Shown here in pieces: positions 17,142 through 25,394 of a DNA stretch of 64,000 nucleotides (positions within the stretch are counted from its first letter, which is position 1; each line of letters begins with the position of its first letter). The stretch is from positions 162,846 through 226,845 of the forward strand of contig NZ_JAMQOT010000007.1 in the NCBI RefSeq assembly GCF_029502005.1, read 5' to 3'. Position numbers and translations under genes: made by a program. The notes below the pieces were generated by a model. The model was not told the origin of the DNA. It worked only from the letters and a program-made list of their open reading frames with translations, and did no database searches. Source of the DNA: Natrinema salsiterrestre (GTDB taxonomy: Archaea > Halobacteriota > Halobacteria > Halobacteriales > Natrialbaceae).

Positions 17142-17183
17142 TTCTTTAAGTACCTCTGGTCACAAGGTGAAGCTACGAAGGGC
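17142..17183 (+). promoter_or_regulatory. Repeated promoter/operator-like element, copy 3
   Basis: Near-identical to copy 2. TTTAAG at 17145-17150 and dyad TCAC-AAG-GTGA at 17160-17170. The nearest downstream gene on this strand (RNA polymerase epsilon) begins 189 bp later, so a transcript from here would have a ~200-nt leader or be an independent small RNA. Confidence 0.65.
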
Positions 17184-17371
17184 TTTTCGCGGAGTGGTTC
17201 GTCCGGCACCGGAGCGACCGCGATGCACCGGTGTCGATCGTTACGCACCGGAAATCGGCGATCGTTCCGGATCACGCAGTAGGATAACCTATCAGAGCGG
17301 CTGTCTGTCCGGTTTCACGGATCGCTGTGCGGAGCGAGCCTTTTTCACTCTCCCCCTCTCAGCGACAACTG

Positions 17372-18139
17372 ATGCAAGACGACGGTGCCGATCCAGGTCC
17401 AGCGTCCGAGCGAGCGTCGGCCGTCGGAGACGGTGTCGAACCCGATTTCGACGGTGAGCGCCATCTCGAGACCCGACCCGGGTCCGGGTCGCTCTCGCGG
17501 GCGGACGTCCAGCGCGATTCGACGGTCCGCCGATGGGGCGTCGTCACGCCGAGTGCGACGGTCATCGGTCGCGCGGACTCGCCCGAGGCGGACCTCTCCG
17601 AGAGCGTGCGCCGCCTCCACGACGAACAGCACGCGGCGACGCCCGGCTACAGCGAGCGCGCCCACCACCTCGACCGGCTCCGAACGACGCAGGCGCTGTG
17701 TAACGCCCTCGAGGTGACGCCGTGGCAGCGAGACCTCGCGCTGGGGGTCATGGACGAGATCGACCTCACCGAGTTCGGCAGCCAGCGGGCGATCCCGAAG
17801 GTCGCGCTGGTGGTGATCCGCCACGTCGTCGACGTCGACCGCCAGCAGTACTTCGGGCTGGACGATATCGACGCACAGGAGCTCTCGGCCGACCGGATGG
17901 AGGAACTGTTCGCCCAGTATCGGGCCCACGACATCACCGACGAGGAGGGGTTCAAACGACTCGCGGCCGAGTACGGACTCGATACGACGAGTCTGAATCG
18001 GCTTCGTCGCGTCCTGAAGGCCCAACTCGAGGACGACCTGCCGGCCTACGGGCGGAACCCGTATCGGGACCCGAACCTCCCGGACGTGACCGAGTCGAAC
18101 GCCGAGGCCGCGGAGACGGCTGCCGGAACCGAGAGTTAA
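17372..18139 (+). CDS. Haloarchaeal DNA-directed RNA polymerase subunit epsilon
   Basis: A 255-aa protein. After a ~50-residue variable acidic N-terminus comes the very conserved block DSTVRRWGVVTPSATVIGR, then HAATPGYSERAHHLDRLRTT, a central region reminiscent of TFIIB cyclin-like helices (WQRDLALGVMDEIDLTEFG, AIPKVALVVIRHVVDVDR), and a C-terminal RNPYRDPNLPDVT tail. Haloarchaeal orthologues are annotated as RNA polymerase subunit epsilon; a biochemical role is poorly documented. Start ATG 17372 gives the family-typical acidic N-terminus rather than the longer in-frame ATG at 17327. Confidence 0.82.
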   Translation: MQDDGADPGPASERASAVGDGVEPDFDGERHLETRPGSGSLSRADVQRDSTVRRWGVVTPSATVIGRADSPEADLSESVRRLHDEQHAATPGYSERAHHLDRLRTTQALCNALEVTPWQRDLALGVMDEIDLTEFGSQRAIPKVALVVIRHVVDVDRQQYFGLDDIDAQELSADRMEELFAQYRAHDITDEEGFKRLAAEYGLDTTSLNRLRRVLKAQLEDDLPAYGRNPYRDPNLPDVTESNAEAAETAAGTES

Positions 18140-18226
18140 CGACCGGCCGCCGACCGGATCCACACCTCGTCACGAGTCGACTGCCGGTGACCGGCGACTT
18201 TTCCGTCGGTGGCTCCTACCGGAGCT

Positions 18227-18880
18227 ATGGCTGACGCTGACACCGGATCCACGCCGTCGACGACCGATCGCATCGAAATTTACGCCGACTACGTCTGCCC
18301 GTTCTGTTACCTCGGCACGCGCTCGCTCGAGCAGTACCGCGAGGGACGCGACGAGCCGCTGGAGGTCGACTGGCACCCCTTCGATCTGCGCAGCGGGAAG
18401 CGGAACGCGGACGGCTCGATCGATCACGACGTCGACGACGGCAAGGGCGAGGACTACTACGAGCAGGCGAGACAGAACGTCCGCCGGCTCCAGGAGGAGT
18501 ACGGCGTGGAGATGGCACAGGAGATCGCGACCGACGTCGACTCGTTGAACGCGCAGGTCGCCTCGTGGTACGTCAAGCAGGAATACCCCGAGCGGTGGGC
18601 GGAATTCGACGAGTCGATCTACACGGCGCTCTGGCAGGACGGCCGCGACATCGGCGACGTCGACGTACTGGCCGACCTCGCGGCGGACGCCGAGCTCCCC
18701 GTCGAGGAGATCCGCGACGCGATCGCGGACGACGGCATCCGAGCGGAACTCGAGGACAGGTTCGCCGAGGCCCAGCAGAAGGGGATCACCGGCGTGCCGA
18801 CGTTCGTCTCCGACGGCCACGCCGCCCGGGGATCGGTCCCGCCGGAACACCTCGAGCGACTCGTCGAGGGCGATCGGTAG
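18227..18880 (+). CDS. DsbA-like (FrnE-type) thioredoxin-fold protein
   Basis: A 217-aa protein of the DsbA/HCCA-isomerase superfamily. The CxxC active site is in YADYVCPFCYLGTRSLEQ near residue 25, and the cis-proline motif ITGVPTFVSDG near residue 190. The helical insert and absence of a signal peptide match the cytoplasmic FrnE group, which acts as a protein disulfide oxidoreductase. Start taken at ATG 18227; an ATG six codons upstream is less likely. Confidence 0.88.
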   Translation: MADADTGSTPSTTDRIEIYADYVCPFCYLGTRSLEQYREGRDEPLEVDWHPFDLRSGKRNADGSIDHDVDDGKGEDYYEQARQNVRRLQEEYGVEMAQEIATDVDSLNAQVASWYVKQEYPERWAEFDESIYTALWQDGRDIGDVDVLADLAADAELPVEEIRDAIADDGIRAELEDRFAEAQQKGITGVPTFVSDGHAARGSVPPEHLERLVEGDR

Positions 18881-18904
18881 GGATCGGTCGAGGATCTGAA
18901 CGGC

Positions 18905-19741
18905 TTATTCGAGTTTGTCGAGCCCGTCGAAGAAGTTCGCCTGCGGGCCGACGAGCCGGACCGGCTCCGCCGCGAGCGAGACGGAGATCGTCGCGGGCAG
19001 TTCGAGTCGCTGTCGATTGCGTCCGTCGCTGATCGCGTAGCCGGTCTCGGCACCGGAGACGGTGAGGACGAGTTCGGTATCGGGCTCGACGACCAGCGGC
19101 GGCATCGAGTCGGTCGCGGCCATCTGCGTGACGACGAGCGCCTCGGCGGCGGGATGAACCAGCGGCCCGCCTTCGCTCAAGTTGTAGGCGGTCGAGCCCG
19201 TCGGCGTGGCGACGAGAACGCCGTCCGCGTGGCTCTCGACGTATTGTTGTCCGTCGGCCTGCACCTCGATAGTCGCGCCGCCGCCGTTTCCCCGTCGCGG
19301 CCCGTGAACGACGACCTCGTTGAGAGCCGGCTCGAGCGTCCAGTCCGCGTCGACGCCGGTCGCTCGCAGCCGCGACAGTTCGCGTTCCGGCACCGCTCCC
19401 GTTTCGTCGAGTTCGGCCGCGAGACCGGTGACGACGCCGAGCGCGTCGGCGGGTGCGACGGCGTTGAGAAAGCCGACTTCGCCGAGATTGATCCCGAGGA
19501 TCGGGGTCGATCCGACTTCTCGGGCGACAAACAACAGCGTTCCGTCGCCGCCGATACTCACGACGAGATCCCGACCCGCCATCGCCGCGACCGGGACGGC
19601 GGTCGCGTCGATCGCACCGCCGGTCGACTCGTCGACGACGACACTCGCTCCGTCGCGCTCGAGGGCCTCCACGAGGTCGACGGCCAGCGCCTGTGCATGC
19701 TCGTTGTCACGTTGGGCGACGATTCCGACGGCGACGTCCAT
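18905..19741 (-). CDS. nadK: NAD kinase
   Basis: Phosphorylates NAD to NADP in the cytoplasm. 278 aa with the family signatures VVSIGGDGTLLFVAREVG (GGDGT near residue 65), ILGINLGEVGFLNAV, LNEVVVHGPRRGNG (the NE/D motif) and DGVLVATPTGSTAYNLSEGG. The domain order is the normal diacylglycerol-kinase-like fold. Convergent with the DsbA-like gene and divergent from the KaiC-like gene. One of several NAD-metabolism genes in this window. Confidence 0.93.
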   Translation of the reverse strand: MDVAVGIVAQRDNEHAQALAVDLVEALERDGASVVVDESTGGAIDATAVPVAAMAGRDLVVSIGGDGTLLFVAREVGSTPILGINLGEVGFLNAVAPADALGVVTGLAAELDETGAVPERELSRLRATGVDADWTLEPALNEVVVHGPRRGNGGGATIEVQADGQQYVESHADGVLVATPTGSTAYNLSEGGPLVHPAAEALVVTQMAATDSMPPLVVEPDTELVLTVSGAETGYAISDGRNRQRLELPATISVSLAAEPVRLVGPQANFFDGLDKLE

Positions 19742-19887
19742 CGACGGCGGCTACCCGCCCCGTCGTCAAAAACCCACGCTTGTCCGGCCGACAGCAACAA
19801 GCTTAATCGGGATGGAGTGACTCCGGTCACGTGAACGATAGCGACGACCTCGTCGCAGTGTCCAGTATGGCTCCCGTCCACCCGCGT

Positions 19888-19922
19888 CTCCCCGCCGCCG
19901 CATCGTCGCCGGCGGCGGGGAG
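19888..19922. repeat. 13-bp perfect GC-rich hairpin
   Basis: CTCCCCGCCGCCG at 19888-19900 is the exact reverse complement of CGGCGGCGGGGAG at 19910-19922, with a 9-nt loop. It sits in the divergent gap between nadK and the KaiC-like gene, 48 bp before the latter. A T-run (CGTTTTCG) follows at about 19931-19938 on the plus strand. Confidence 0.55.
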
Positions 19923-19969
19923 GGCCCCGTGCGTTTTCGCTCGGTCTCGGCTACCCGCAGGTGATCGCC

Positions 19970-21076
19970 GTGAGTGACGACGACTGGTTCGAAGACGCGC
20001 TCGAGGGCGAAGACGCGAGCGATGCGGACGAGGAGACGGACGGTGACGAGGAGTGGACCGAGTTTCCGCGCGACGACGATCCCTCGGACACGCCGGAGAG
20101 CGCCGATTCCGACGGGCCGCCCGACGGTAGTGCTCCGGCGGCCGAGCAGCCGGGCGAGGTGCCGTCCGAAGCGGACGGAACGGCGACTCGCGACGATGCC
20201 GAGGACGACTCCCTGTTCGACGAGGGGTTCGGCTCGGCGCTACAGGACGTCGAGACCCCCACCATCGACGACGAAGACGGTGGTGACGGCCCGGTAGCCG
20301 GCCCCGAGGGGTTCGACGACCTCGATTTCGTCCTCGAGGGCAGTGACGAACCCGACTTCGACGAGGAGATCGACTCCGAACTGCCCCGGCTCGATCTCGG
20401 CATCGACGGCCTCGACAGGATGATTCAGGGCGGCGTTCCCGAGCGATCGCTGATCGTCGCGATGGGCAGCGCCGGGACCGGCAAGACCACCTTCGGCCTC
20501 CAGTTTCTCCATCACGGCCTCGAGCAGGGCGAGCGTGCGGTGTTCATCACGCTCGAGGAGAGCCGCGACCGGGTCATCAACAGCGCGACCGAGAAGGGCT
20601 ACGCGTTCGACGAGTACGTCGCCGACGGGCAACTCGCCGTCGTCGACGTCGATCCCATCGAGATGGCCAACAGTCTGGCGTCGATCCGCAACGAACTTCC
20701 CGCGCTCGTCGAGGAGTTCGACGCCTCGCGGCTCGTGTTGGACTCCGTCTCCTTGCTCGAGATGATGTACGAGGACCGGGCGAAACGGCGGAACGAAATC
20801 TACGATTTCTCCCGGAGCCTGAAAGAGGCGGGCGTCACCGCGCTGTTGACCAGCGAGGCGTCGGAGGAGACGCCCTACGCCTCGCGGTACGGCATCGTCG
20901 AGTATCTCACGGACGCCGTCTTCGTCCTGCAGTACGTCCGGCCCGACGACTTCCGCGAGACCCGGCTCGCGATCGAGATTCAGAAGATCCGCGACGCGAA
21001 CCACTCTCGAGAAAAGAAACCGTACGAGATCACGAACGAGGGAATTTCCGTCTACCAGCAGGCGAATCTGTTCTAG
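19970..21076 (+). CDS. KaiC-like RecA-superfamily ATPase with acidic N-terminal extension
   Basis: A 368-aa protein starting at GTG 19970 (MSDDDWFEDALEG); an in-frame GTG lies three codons upstream. Residues ~1-135 are low-complexity and dominated by Asp/Glu/Ser. Residues ~140-365 are a single KaiC-type ATPase domain: LDLGIDGLDRMIQGGVPERS, Walker A GSAGTGKTT near 166, VFITLEES, Walker B ASRLVLDSVSLLEMM. Haloarchaea have many such proteins linked to signalling or regulation; the partner is unknown. Nothing adjacent shows the pathway. Confidence 0.85.
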   Translation: MSDDDWFEDALEGEDASDADEETDGDEEWTEFPRDDDPSDTPESADSDGPPDGSAPAAEQPGEVPSEADGTATRDDAEDDSLFDEGFGSALQDVETPTIDDEDGGDGPVAGPEGFDDLDFVLEGSDEPDFDEEIDSELPRLDLGIDGLDRMIQGGVPERSLIVAMGSAGTGKTTFGLQFLHHGLEQGERAVFITLEESRDRVINSATEKGYAFDEYVADGQLAVVDVDPIEMANSLASIRNELPALVEEFDASRLVLDSVSLLEMMYEDRAKRRNEIYDFSRSLKEAGVTALLTSEASEETPYASRYGIVEYLTDAVFVLQYVRPDDFRETRLAIEIQKIRDANHSREKKPYEITNEGISVYQQANLF

Positions 21077-21189
21077 CCCTCGCCACCGTTCCGGCGAGCG
21101 GCCGCGACAGCGCGTTTCAGTCCAGTAAGGGACACTTATCGGCGCGTTCATGGCCCATACTTTTGCGGACAGGTGTCCGATGGATCCGC

Positions 21190-21429
21190 ATGGCGCAACG
21201 GACGACAGCCGACGAGACACTGCCGCGAGAGGAACTCGCCGCGTACTTTCAGGACCTCGCGAGGGAGTTCGAGGGCGAGGACGAGGAGGTGATCGTTCCG
21301 GTCGGGAACAAGAACGTGTCGCTCAGCCCGCCCCACAACGTCGACGTCTCGGTCGAGGTCGTCGAACGCTCGTCGATGCTCCGGGGGAACCGTGAGACAG
21401 TCGAGATCGAACTGAGCTGGAAACCCTGA
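21190..21429 (+). CDS. Amphi-Trp domain protein
   Basis: A 79-aa soluble protein with the layout of the amphi-Trp family: RTTADETLPREELAAYFQDL, EVIVPVGNKNVSLSPP and a terminal beta strand ending VEIELSWKP, with the conserved tryptophan two residues from the end. Function unknown; these small domains are frequent in haloarchaea. ATG 21190 chosen over the basic upstream extension from 21163. One base separates its stop from the next membrane-protein start, so the two are probably co-transcribed. Confidence 0.8.
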   Translation: MAQRTTADETLPREELAAYFQDLAREFEGEDEEVIVPVGNKNVSLSPPHNVDVSVEVVERSSMLRGNRETVEIELSWKP

Positions 21430-21430
21430 C

Positions 21431-21793
21431 ATGGCCGCCGCGGACTCCATCCTCATCTTCGTCCTGAGTCTGCTCGTGGGAACGATCGGCATCCTCGCAG
21501 GTGCGCGGCTCGTGCTGGACAGGGACGCGAGCTTCGTCAACGCGGCGGTGACCGCGCTGATCGGCGCGGCCGCCTGGGCGATCACGAGCTTCTTCGTCGG
21601 CTGGATCCCCATTCTGGGCGTGGTGTTGATGCTGATCATCTGGGTCGGCGTCATCAACTGGCGCTACCCCGGCGGCTGGGGATCCGCGGCCGCGATCGGC
21701 TTCGTCGCCTGGATCGTCGCAGTCGGCATCCTCTACGCGCTCGCGGTCGTCGGCTTCGTCACGCCCGACGCGCTCGGCATTCCGGGCGTCTAG
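21431..21793 (+). CDS. Small polytopic membrane protein, unknown
   Basis: A 120-aa hydrophobic protein with about four membrane helices (ILIFVLSLLVGTIGILAGA, AAVTALIGAAAWAITSFFV, ILGVVLMLIIWVGVI, AAAIGFVAWIVAVGILYALA). The loop VLDRDASFVNA and the WRYPGGWGSA segment are the only polar landmarks. Conserved-looking haloarchaeal protein with no recognisable function. Immediately downstream of the amphi-Trp gene. Confidence 0.8.
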   Translation: MAAADSILIFVLSLLVGTIGILAGARLVLDRDASFVNAAVTALIGAAAWAITSFFVGWIPILGVVLMLIIWVGVINWRYPGGWGSAAAIGFVAWIVAVGILYALAVVGFVTPDALGIPGV

Positions 21794-21873
21794 GCCGACC
21801 CCGGAACTTCCCATCGGGCGAGAACGTGGGGAACCGCTTTGGTCGTTCGCTCGAGAGACCCGAGTAGCAAACG

Positions 21874-22302
21874 ATGTACGAGACGATCCTGTTCCCGACG
21901 GACGGCAGCGATCACGCGGCGACCGTTGCGGATCACGCGATCGATATCGCGGCCACGAGGGACGCGACGCTCCACGTCCTCTCGGTCGTCGACGACCGCG
22001 CCTTTCTGGTTCTCGACGACGACCGCATCGAGCGAGTCCGCGATGACCTCCGAACGAGCGCCCACGAGGCGGTCGACGAGGCGGCGACCCGTGCCGCCGA
22101 CCGCGGTCTCGAGACGACGACGGCGGTCGACACCGGCAACCCGGTCGAATGTATCCTCGACGCCACCGCGACGATCGACGCCGATCTGATCGTCATGGGG
22201 ACCAGCGGCGACGAGTACGAACGGAACGTCGTCGGAAGCGTCTCCCAGCGCGTCGTCCGTGACGCCCCCGTTCCCGTTACGACCGTCGGGCCCGACGTTT
22301 GA
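21874..22302 (+). CDS. Universal stress protein, UspA family
   Basis: A 142-aa UspA-fold protein. It starts MYETILFPTDGSDHA and ends with the ATP-binding type motif MGTSGDEYERNVVGSVSQRV (G-x2-G-x9-GS), then VPVTTVGPDV. Single domain, normal length. Likely an ATP-binding stress-related protein in the cytoplasm; the exact role is not predictable. Follows the amphi-Trp/membrane protein pair on the same strand after 80 bp. Confidence 0.93.
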   Translation: MYETILFPTDGSDHAATVADHAIDIAATRDATLHVLSVVDDRAFLVLDDDRIERVRDDLRTSAHEAVDEAATRAADRGLETTTAVDTGNPVECILDATATIDADLIVMGTSGDEYERNVVGSVSQRVVRDAPVPVTTVGPDV

Positions 22303-22370
22303 TCGGGTCGGACGCCGTCGAGAACCGTCACGGATGGTTTGATATGGTCTCCGTGGGTAGTGAGTAGGAG

Positions 22371-23828
22371 ATGCGTCGATCGATCGTAATCGCGGGTGTG
22401 CTGCTCGTTCTCGCCTTCCTGCTGGTCGGCGGGCCGTCGCTGTTGCTCTCGGTGTCGACCAGCCAGACGACGGCGGACGCGCCCGCCCAGCCGACCCAAA
22501 CGAAGTCGACGCCGGAGCTCGTTACGCTCGAGGGCTCCGAAAGCGGCTTCTGGGAGTATCTCAGTCCGACGAAGAGCTTCCAGAAGCGAAGCCCGATCAA
22601 CGTGGTCGTCCGCGGCGACACCGAAGACGTCGAGCGGGTGTTGACCGAGACCGACGGCGGTAACTGGGAGGAGATGAACGAGTCCGAGGAGGAAGCACTG
22701 CCGGATACGTTCTCGCTCACCGACGAGAACGAGACCGACAACGAAACGGAATCGGTACCCGAAACCGACACCGAAACGACGACCAACGAATCCACCGAGA
22801 ACGCGACCGACGAGGACGAGGCGTCGAACGAGACCCCGGTCACCCTTCCGGACCTCGACTGGGGGCAGGCCGACGGCGGCACCCGGTACGCCTACGTCGA
22901 TCCCGGGCCGAACGAGAGCGGCTACTGGATCACCGAAACGCGCCAGCTCGAGGACGGCGACTACTACGGACAGCGCTACCACATCCGGCTCTACGAGAGC
23001 CCCAACGAGGACGACGACTGGGTCGCGATGCAGACCCACTCGGAGCACTTCGACTGGTTCACGCTTCGCCACCGGGTCCACGGCTCGCAGGACGCACAGA
23101 CCAAAGTCGAGGCCGACTTCATGAAACACCCGCAGGTCGACGTCAAAGAGGACGTGAGCCGCGTCTACCTCGACAACAGGAACTCCGCGGACGCCGACGG
23201 CTGGGCGACCCTCGTCGAACTGGCCGGACTGCTCGTCGTCCCGACGCTCGTCGGCATCCGAGCCGGGAGACGCGGTGGAAGCGCGTCCGGCGCGACCGAC
23301 GGCCACATCACCGACCGGACGGCGGACGCGATCGACGACCACCTCACCGACGTCGATCGCCAGCGGCTCGCCGCCGCCGCCGACCGCCTCGAGGCCGGCC
23401 ACGTCCTCCTCTTCTTTACCATCGTGGCGCTGTTCCTCGGCGTTCGAATGGGCGGCCTCGCCCTCGAGCGTCAGGCATCGTTCCTGACCCCCCACCAGAT
23501 CGCCGCGATCCTCTACCCGGTGATCGGGATCGGGATCCCGGTCGCGACGTACCTGCTCGCGGGAGCGCTCACGCGGCGACTCGACGCCGCCGTCGTCGCA
23601 GCCGGTTCGCTCGCGGTCGCGATCTGGATCGATTACAGTCTGCTCGGTGTCAACTCGCTACCGGTCGACGTCGTCGTCCAACGGATGCTCGTCGTCGTCG
23701 CTCTCGGCCTGATCGCCGGCGGCGCAGCCAAACGGGCGTCCCGAAACGAAACGTTCAACGATATGTTGCTGGTCGGAACGGCGATGTGGCTGCTCGTACT
23801 GGCCGGAACGCTCCTCGGGTACCTGTAG
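22371..23828 (+). CDS. Membrane protein with extracytoplasmic domain, unknown (weakly LssY-C-like)
   Basis: A 485-aa protein. It has an N-terminal signal-anchor helix (IVIAGVLLVLAFLLVGG), an extracytoplasmic region of about 280 residues, and about four C-terminal membrane helices (VLLFFTIVALFLGVRMGGLA, IAAILYPVIGIGIPVATYLL and later ones). Residues ~120-170 are a Thr/Glu/Asn-rich linker with many N-x-S/T sequons. The parts FWEYLSPTKSFQKRSPINVV, YYGQRYHIRLYESP and FDWFTLRHRVHGSQDAQTKV remind me of the LssY C-terminal domain, but only weakly. Start ATG 22371 gives a proper anchor. No functional context. Confidence 0.75.
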   Translation: MRRSIVIAGVLLVLAFLLVGGPSLLLSVSTSQTTADAPAQPTQTKSTPELVTLEGSESGFWEYLSPTKSFQKRSPINVVVRGDTEDVERVLTETDGGNWEEMNESEEEALPDTFSLTDENETDNETESVPETDTETTTNESTENATDEDEASNETPVTLPDLDWGQADGGTRYAYVDPGPNESGYWITETRQLEDGDYYGQRYHIRLYESPNEDDDWVAMQTHSEHFDWFTLRHRVHGSQDAQTKVEADFMKHPQVDVKEDVSRVYLDNRNSADADGWATLVELAGLLVVPTLVGIRAGRRGGSASGATDGHITDRTADAIDDHLTDVDRQRLAAAADRLEAGHVLLFFTIVALFLGVRMGGLALERQASFLTPHQIAAILYPVIGIGIPVATYLLAGALTRRLDAAVVAAGSLAVAIWIDYSLLGVNSLPVDVVVQRMLVVVALGLIAGGAAKRASRNETFNDMLLVGTAMWLLVLAGTLLGYL

Positions 23829-23905
23829 CGCGCCGTATTACGCCGCTTCGTCGATATTGGCGGTACCGATCCGCTGATTAAAGCGCGATTTGCTGGTGGC
23901 GAGCC

Positions 23906-23911
23906 CTTAAG
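23906..23911 (+). promoter_or_regulatory. TATA box of the TFB gene
   Basis: CTTAAG at 23906-23911, preceded by purine/C-rich GCGAGCC as a BRE candidate, is centred 30 bp before ATG 23939. This predicts a leaderless transcript and supports that start over the upstream in-frame TTG at 23915. Confidence 0.55.
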
Positions 23912-23938
23912 TCCTTGCAACATCGTTATCTACACGAC

Positions 23939-24904
23939 ATGGCAAGCCCCACCCGTCAACGCGAGCGCGATCCTGAAACGACAGAAAAAACGCAGGAACC
24001 GGAGCGCGAACGGGTGTGTGACGAGTGTGACGGGGGAACGCTCGTCAAGAGCGAGGATCAGGGGGAACTCGTCTGCGATCAGTGCGGTCTCATCGTCGAG
24101 GGAACGAACATCGACCACGGCCCGGAATGGCGCGCGTTCAACCACTCGGAACGGCAGAACAAGTCACGCGTCGGCGCGCCGACGACGCAGACGATGCACG
24201 ACAAGGGCCTGACGACCTCCATCGACTGGAAGAATCAGGACGCCTACGGCCGATCGATCTCCTCGGACAAACGCAATCAGATGCGCCGCCTGCGGAAGTG
24301 GCAGGAACGGATCCGTACCAAAGACGCCGGCGAACGGAACCTCCAGTTCGCTCTCTCGGAAACCGACCGGATGGCCTCCTCGCTTGCGATCCCCCGATCC
24401 GTCCGGGAAGTCGCCTGCGTCATCTACCGGCGCGCACTCGACGAGGACCTCATCCGCGGCCGCTCCATCGAGGGGGTCGCGACCAGCACGCTCTACGCCG
24501 CCTGCCGCATGGAAGGCATCCCCCGCTCGCTCGAGGAAGTCGCCGCCGTCTCCCGCGTCGAGCGCAAGGAGATCGGCCGCACCTACCGCTACGTCGCCCA
24601 GGAACTCAACCTCGAGATGGAGCCGGTCAACCCGAAGAAGTACGTGCCGCGGTTTTGCTCGGAACTCGAGCTCTCCGAAGAGGTGCAGGTGAAAGCGAAC
24701 GAGATCATCGACACGACGACCGAGAAGGGGCTTCTCTCGGGCAAGTCGCCGACCGGCTACGCCGCGGCCGCGATCTACGCCGCCTCGCTGCTCTGTAACG
24801 AGAAGAAGACCCAGCGCGAGGTTTCGGACGTCGCGCAGGTGACCGAGGTAACGATCCGGAACCGGTATCAGGAGCAGATCGAAGCGATGGGCATTCACGA
24901 GTAA
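23939..24904 (+). CDS. tfb: Transcription initiation factor IIB (TFB)
   Basis: Binds the TBP-TATA complex and BRE and recruits RNA polymerase. 321 aa: N-terminal zinc ribbon ([12 protein letters not shown] and [10 protein letters not shown], residues ~28-55), B-finger/linker ([20 protein letters not shown]), then two cyclin repeats (~125-215 with [20 protein letters not shown]; ~220-315 with [21 protein letters not shown]), ending in an HTH-like [16 protein letters not shown]. Haloarchaea carry several TFBs; this one looks complete and standard. Nearest neighbours are unrelated. Confidence 0.95.
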   Translation: MASPTRQRERDPETTEKTQEPERERVCDECDGGTLVKSEDQGELVCDQCGLIVEGTNIDHGPEWRAFNHSERQNKSRVGAPTTQTMHDKGLTTSIDWKNQDAYGRSISSDKRNQMRRLRKWQERIRTKDAGERNLQFALSETDRMASSLAIPRSVREVACVIYRRALDEDLIRGRSIEGVATSTLYAACRMEGIPRSLEEVAAVSRVERKEIGRTYRYVAQELNLEMEPVNPKKYVPRFCSELELSEEVQVKANEIIDTTTEKGLLSGKSPTGYAAAAIYAASLLCNEKKTQREVSDVAQVTEVTIRNRYQEQIEAMGIHE

Positions 24905-25007
24905 GGCGGTCGACTAGAGCTTGGGTTTCGATGTCAGACGCGGAACGCATTCTCTCGAGTCTCCGACGACGAAGCTGTTATTATCGTGTTTTCGCTCGCT
25001 CGAAAAG

Positions 25008-25078
25008 TGCGCCGGCCGGGAATTGAACCCGGGCCGCGAGCTTGGGAAGCTCGAGTCCTACCACTGGACCACCGGCGC
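25008..25078 (-). tRNA. tRNA-Gly (CCC)
   Basis: On the minus strand the acceptor stem GCGCCGG pairs with CCGGCGC, followed by discriminator A. The anticodon stem CGAGC/GCTCG frames loop TTCCCAA, giving anticodon CCC. T-loop TTCAATT. 71 nt, no intron, CCA not encoded. Confidence 0.95.
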
Positions 25079-25394
25079 TCGCACGAACATACCTGCCGAT
25101 CACACTTCAACGTAGCGCTCTCGAGCGATCTTCGCCCGACGACGACCCGGTCTCGAGTTGCAGTCGCTGCAGAGTACGTAGTACGTGTCCGCCGTGAGAG
25201 CGAGACAGCGTGTCCGGGTTGGGAGAAGCGGTGATCCGTCAGCCCGTGGCAGCCGAGACGCACAGTCCGACGCTCGTACTCGGTGCTCTCACGTTCCGAT
25301 AACTGGCATGCAATTCATCCATCGAAATCGACCGTCCGGTCAGTTTTTTCCGGGGAGGGGAGGCTATTAGGTCGTCCCCTCCCTAGTTCCCCCC
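25079..25394. other. 316-bp gap between tRNA-Gly and nadE
   Basis: No gene seen. The right end holds the inverted repeat GGGAGGGGA (25353-25361) / TCCCCTCCC (25375-25383), 9-bp perfect arms with a 13-nt spacer, ending 11 bp before the nadE ATG. A T-run (AGTTTTTTCC, about 25342-25351) precedes it. It may be an operator overlapping the transcription start of nadE or a hairpin in its leader. Confidence 0.5.

Noticed and set aside
17184..17371. Possible small gene downstream of repeat copy 3
   Set aside because: No frame longer than ~20 codons with acidic composition; treated as leader or possible non-coding RNA instead.
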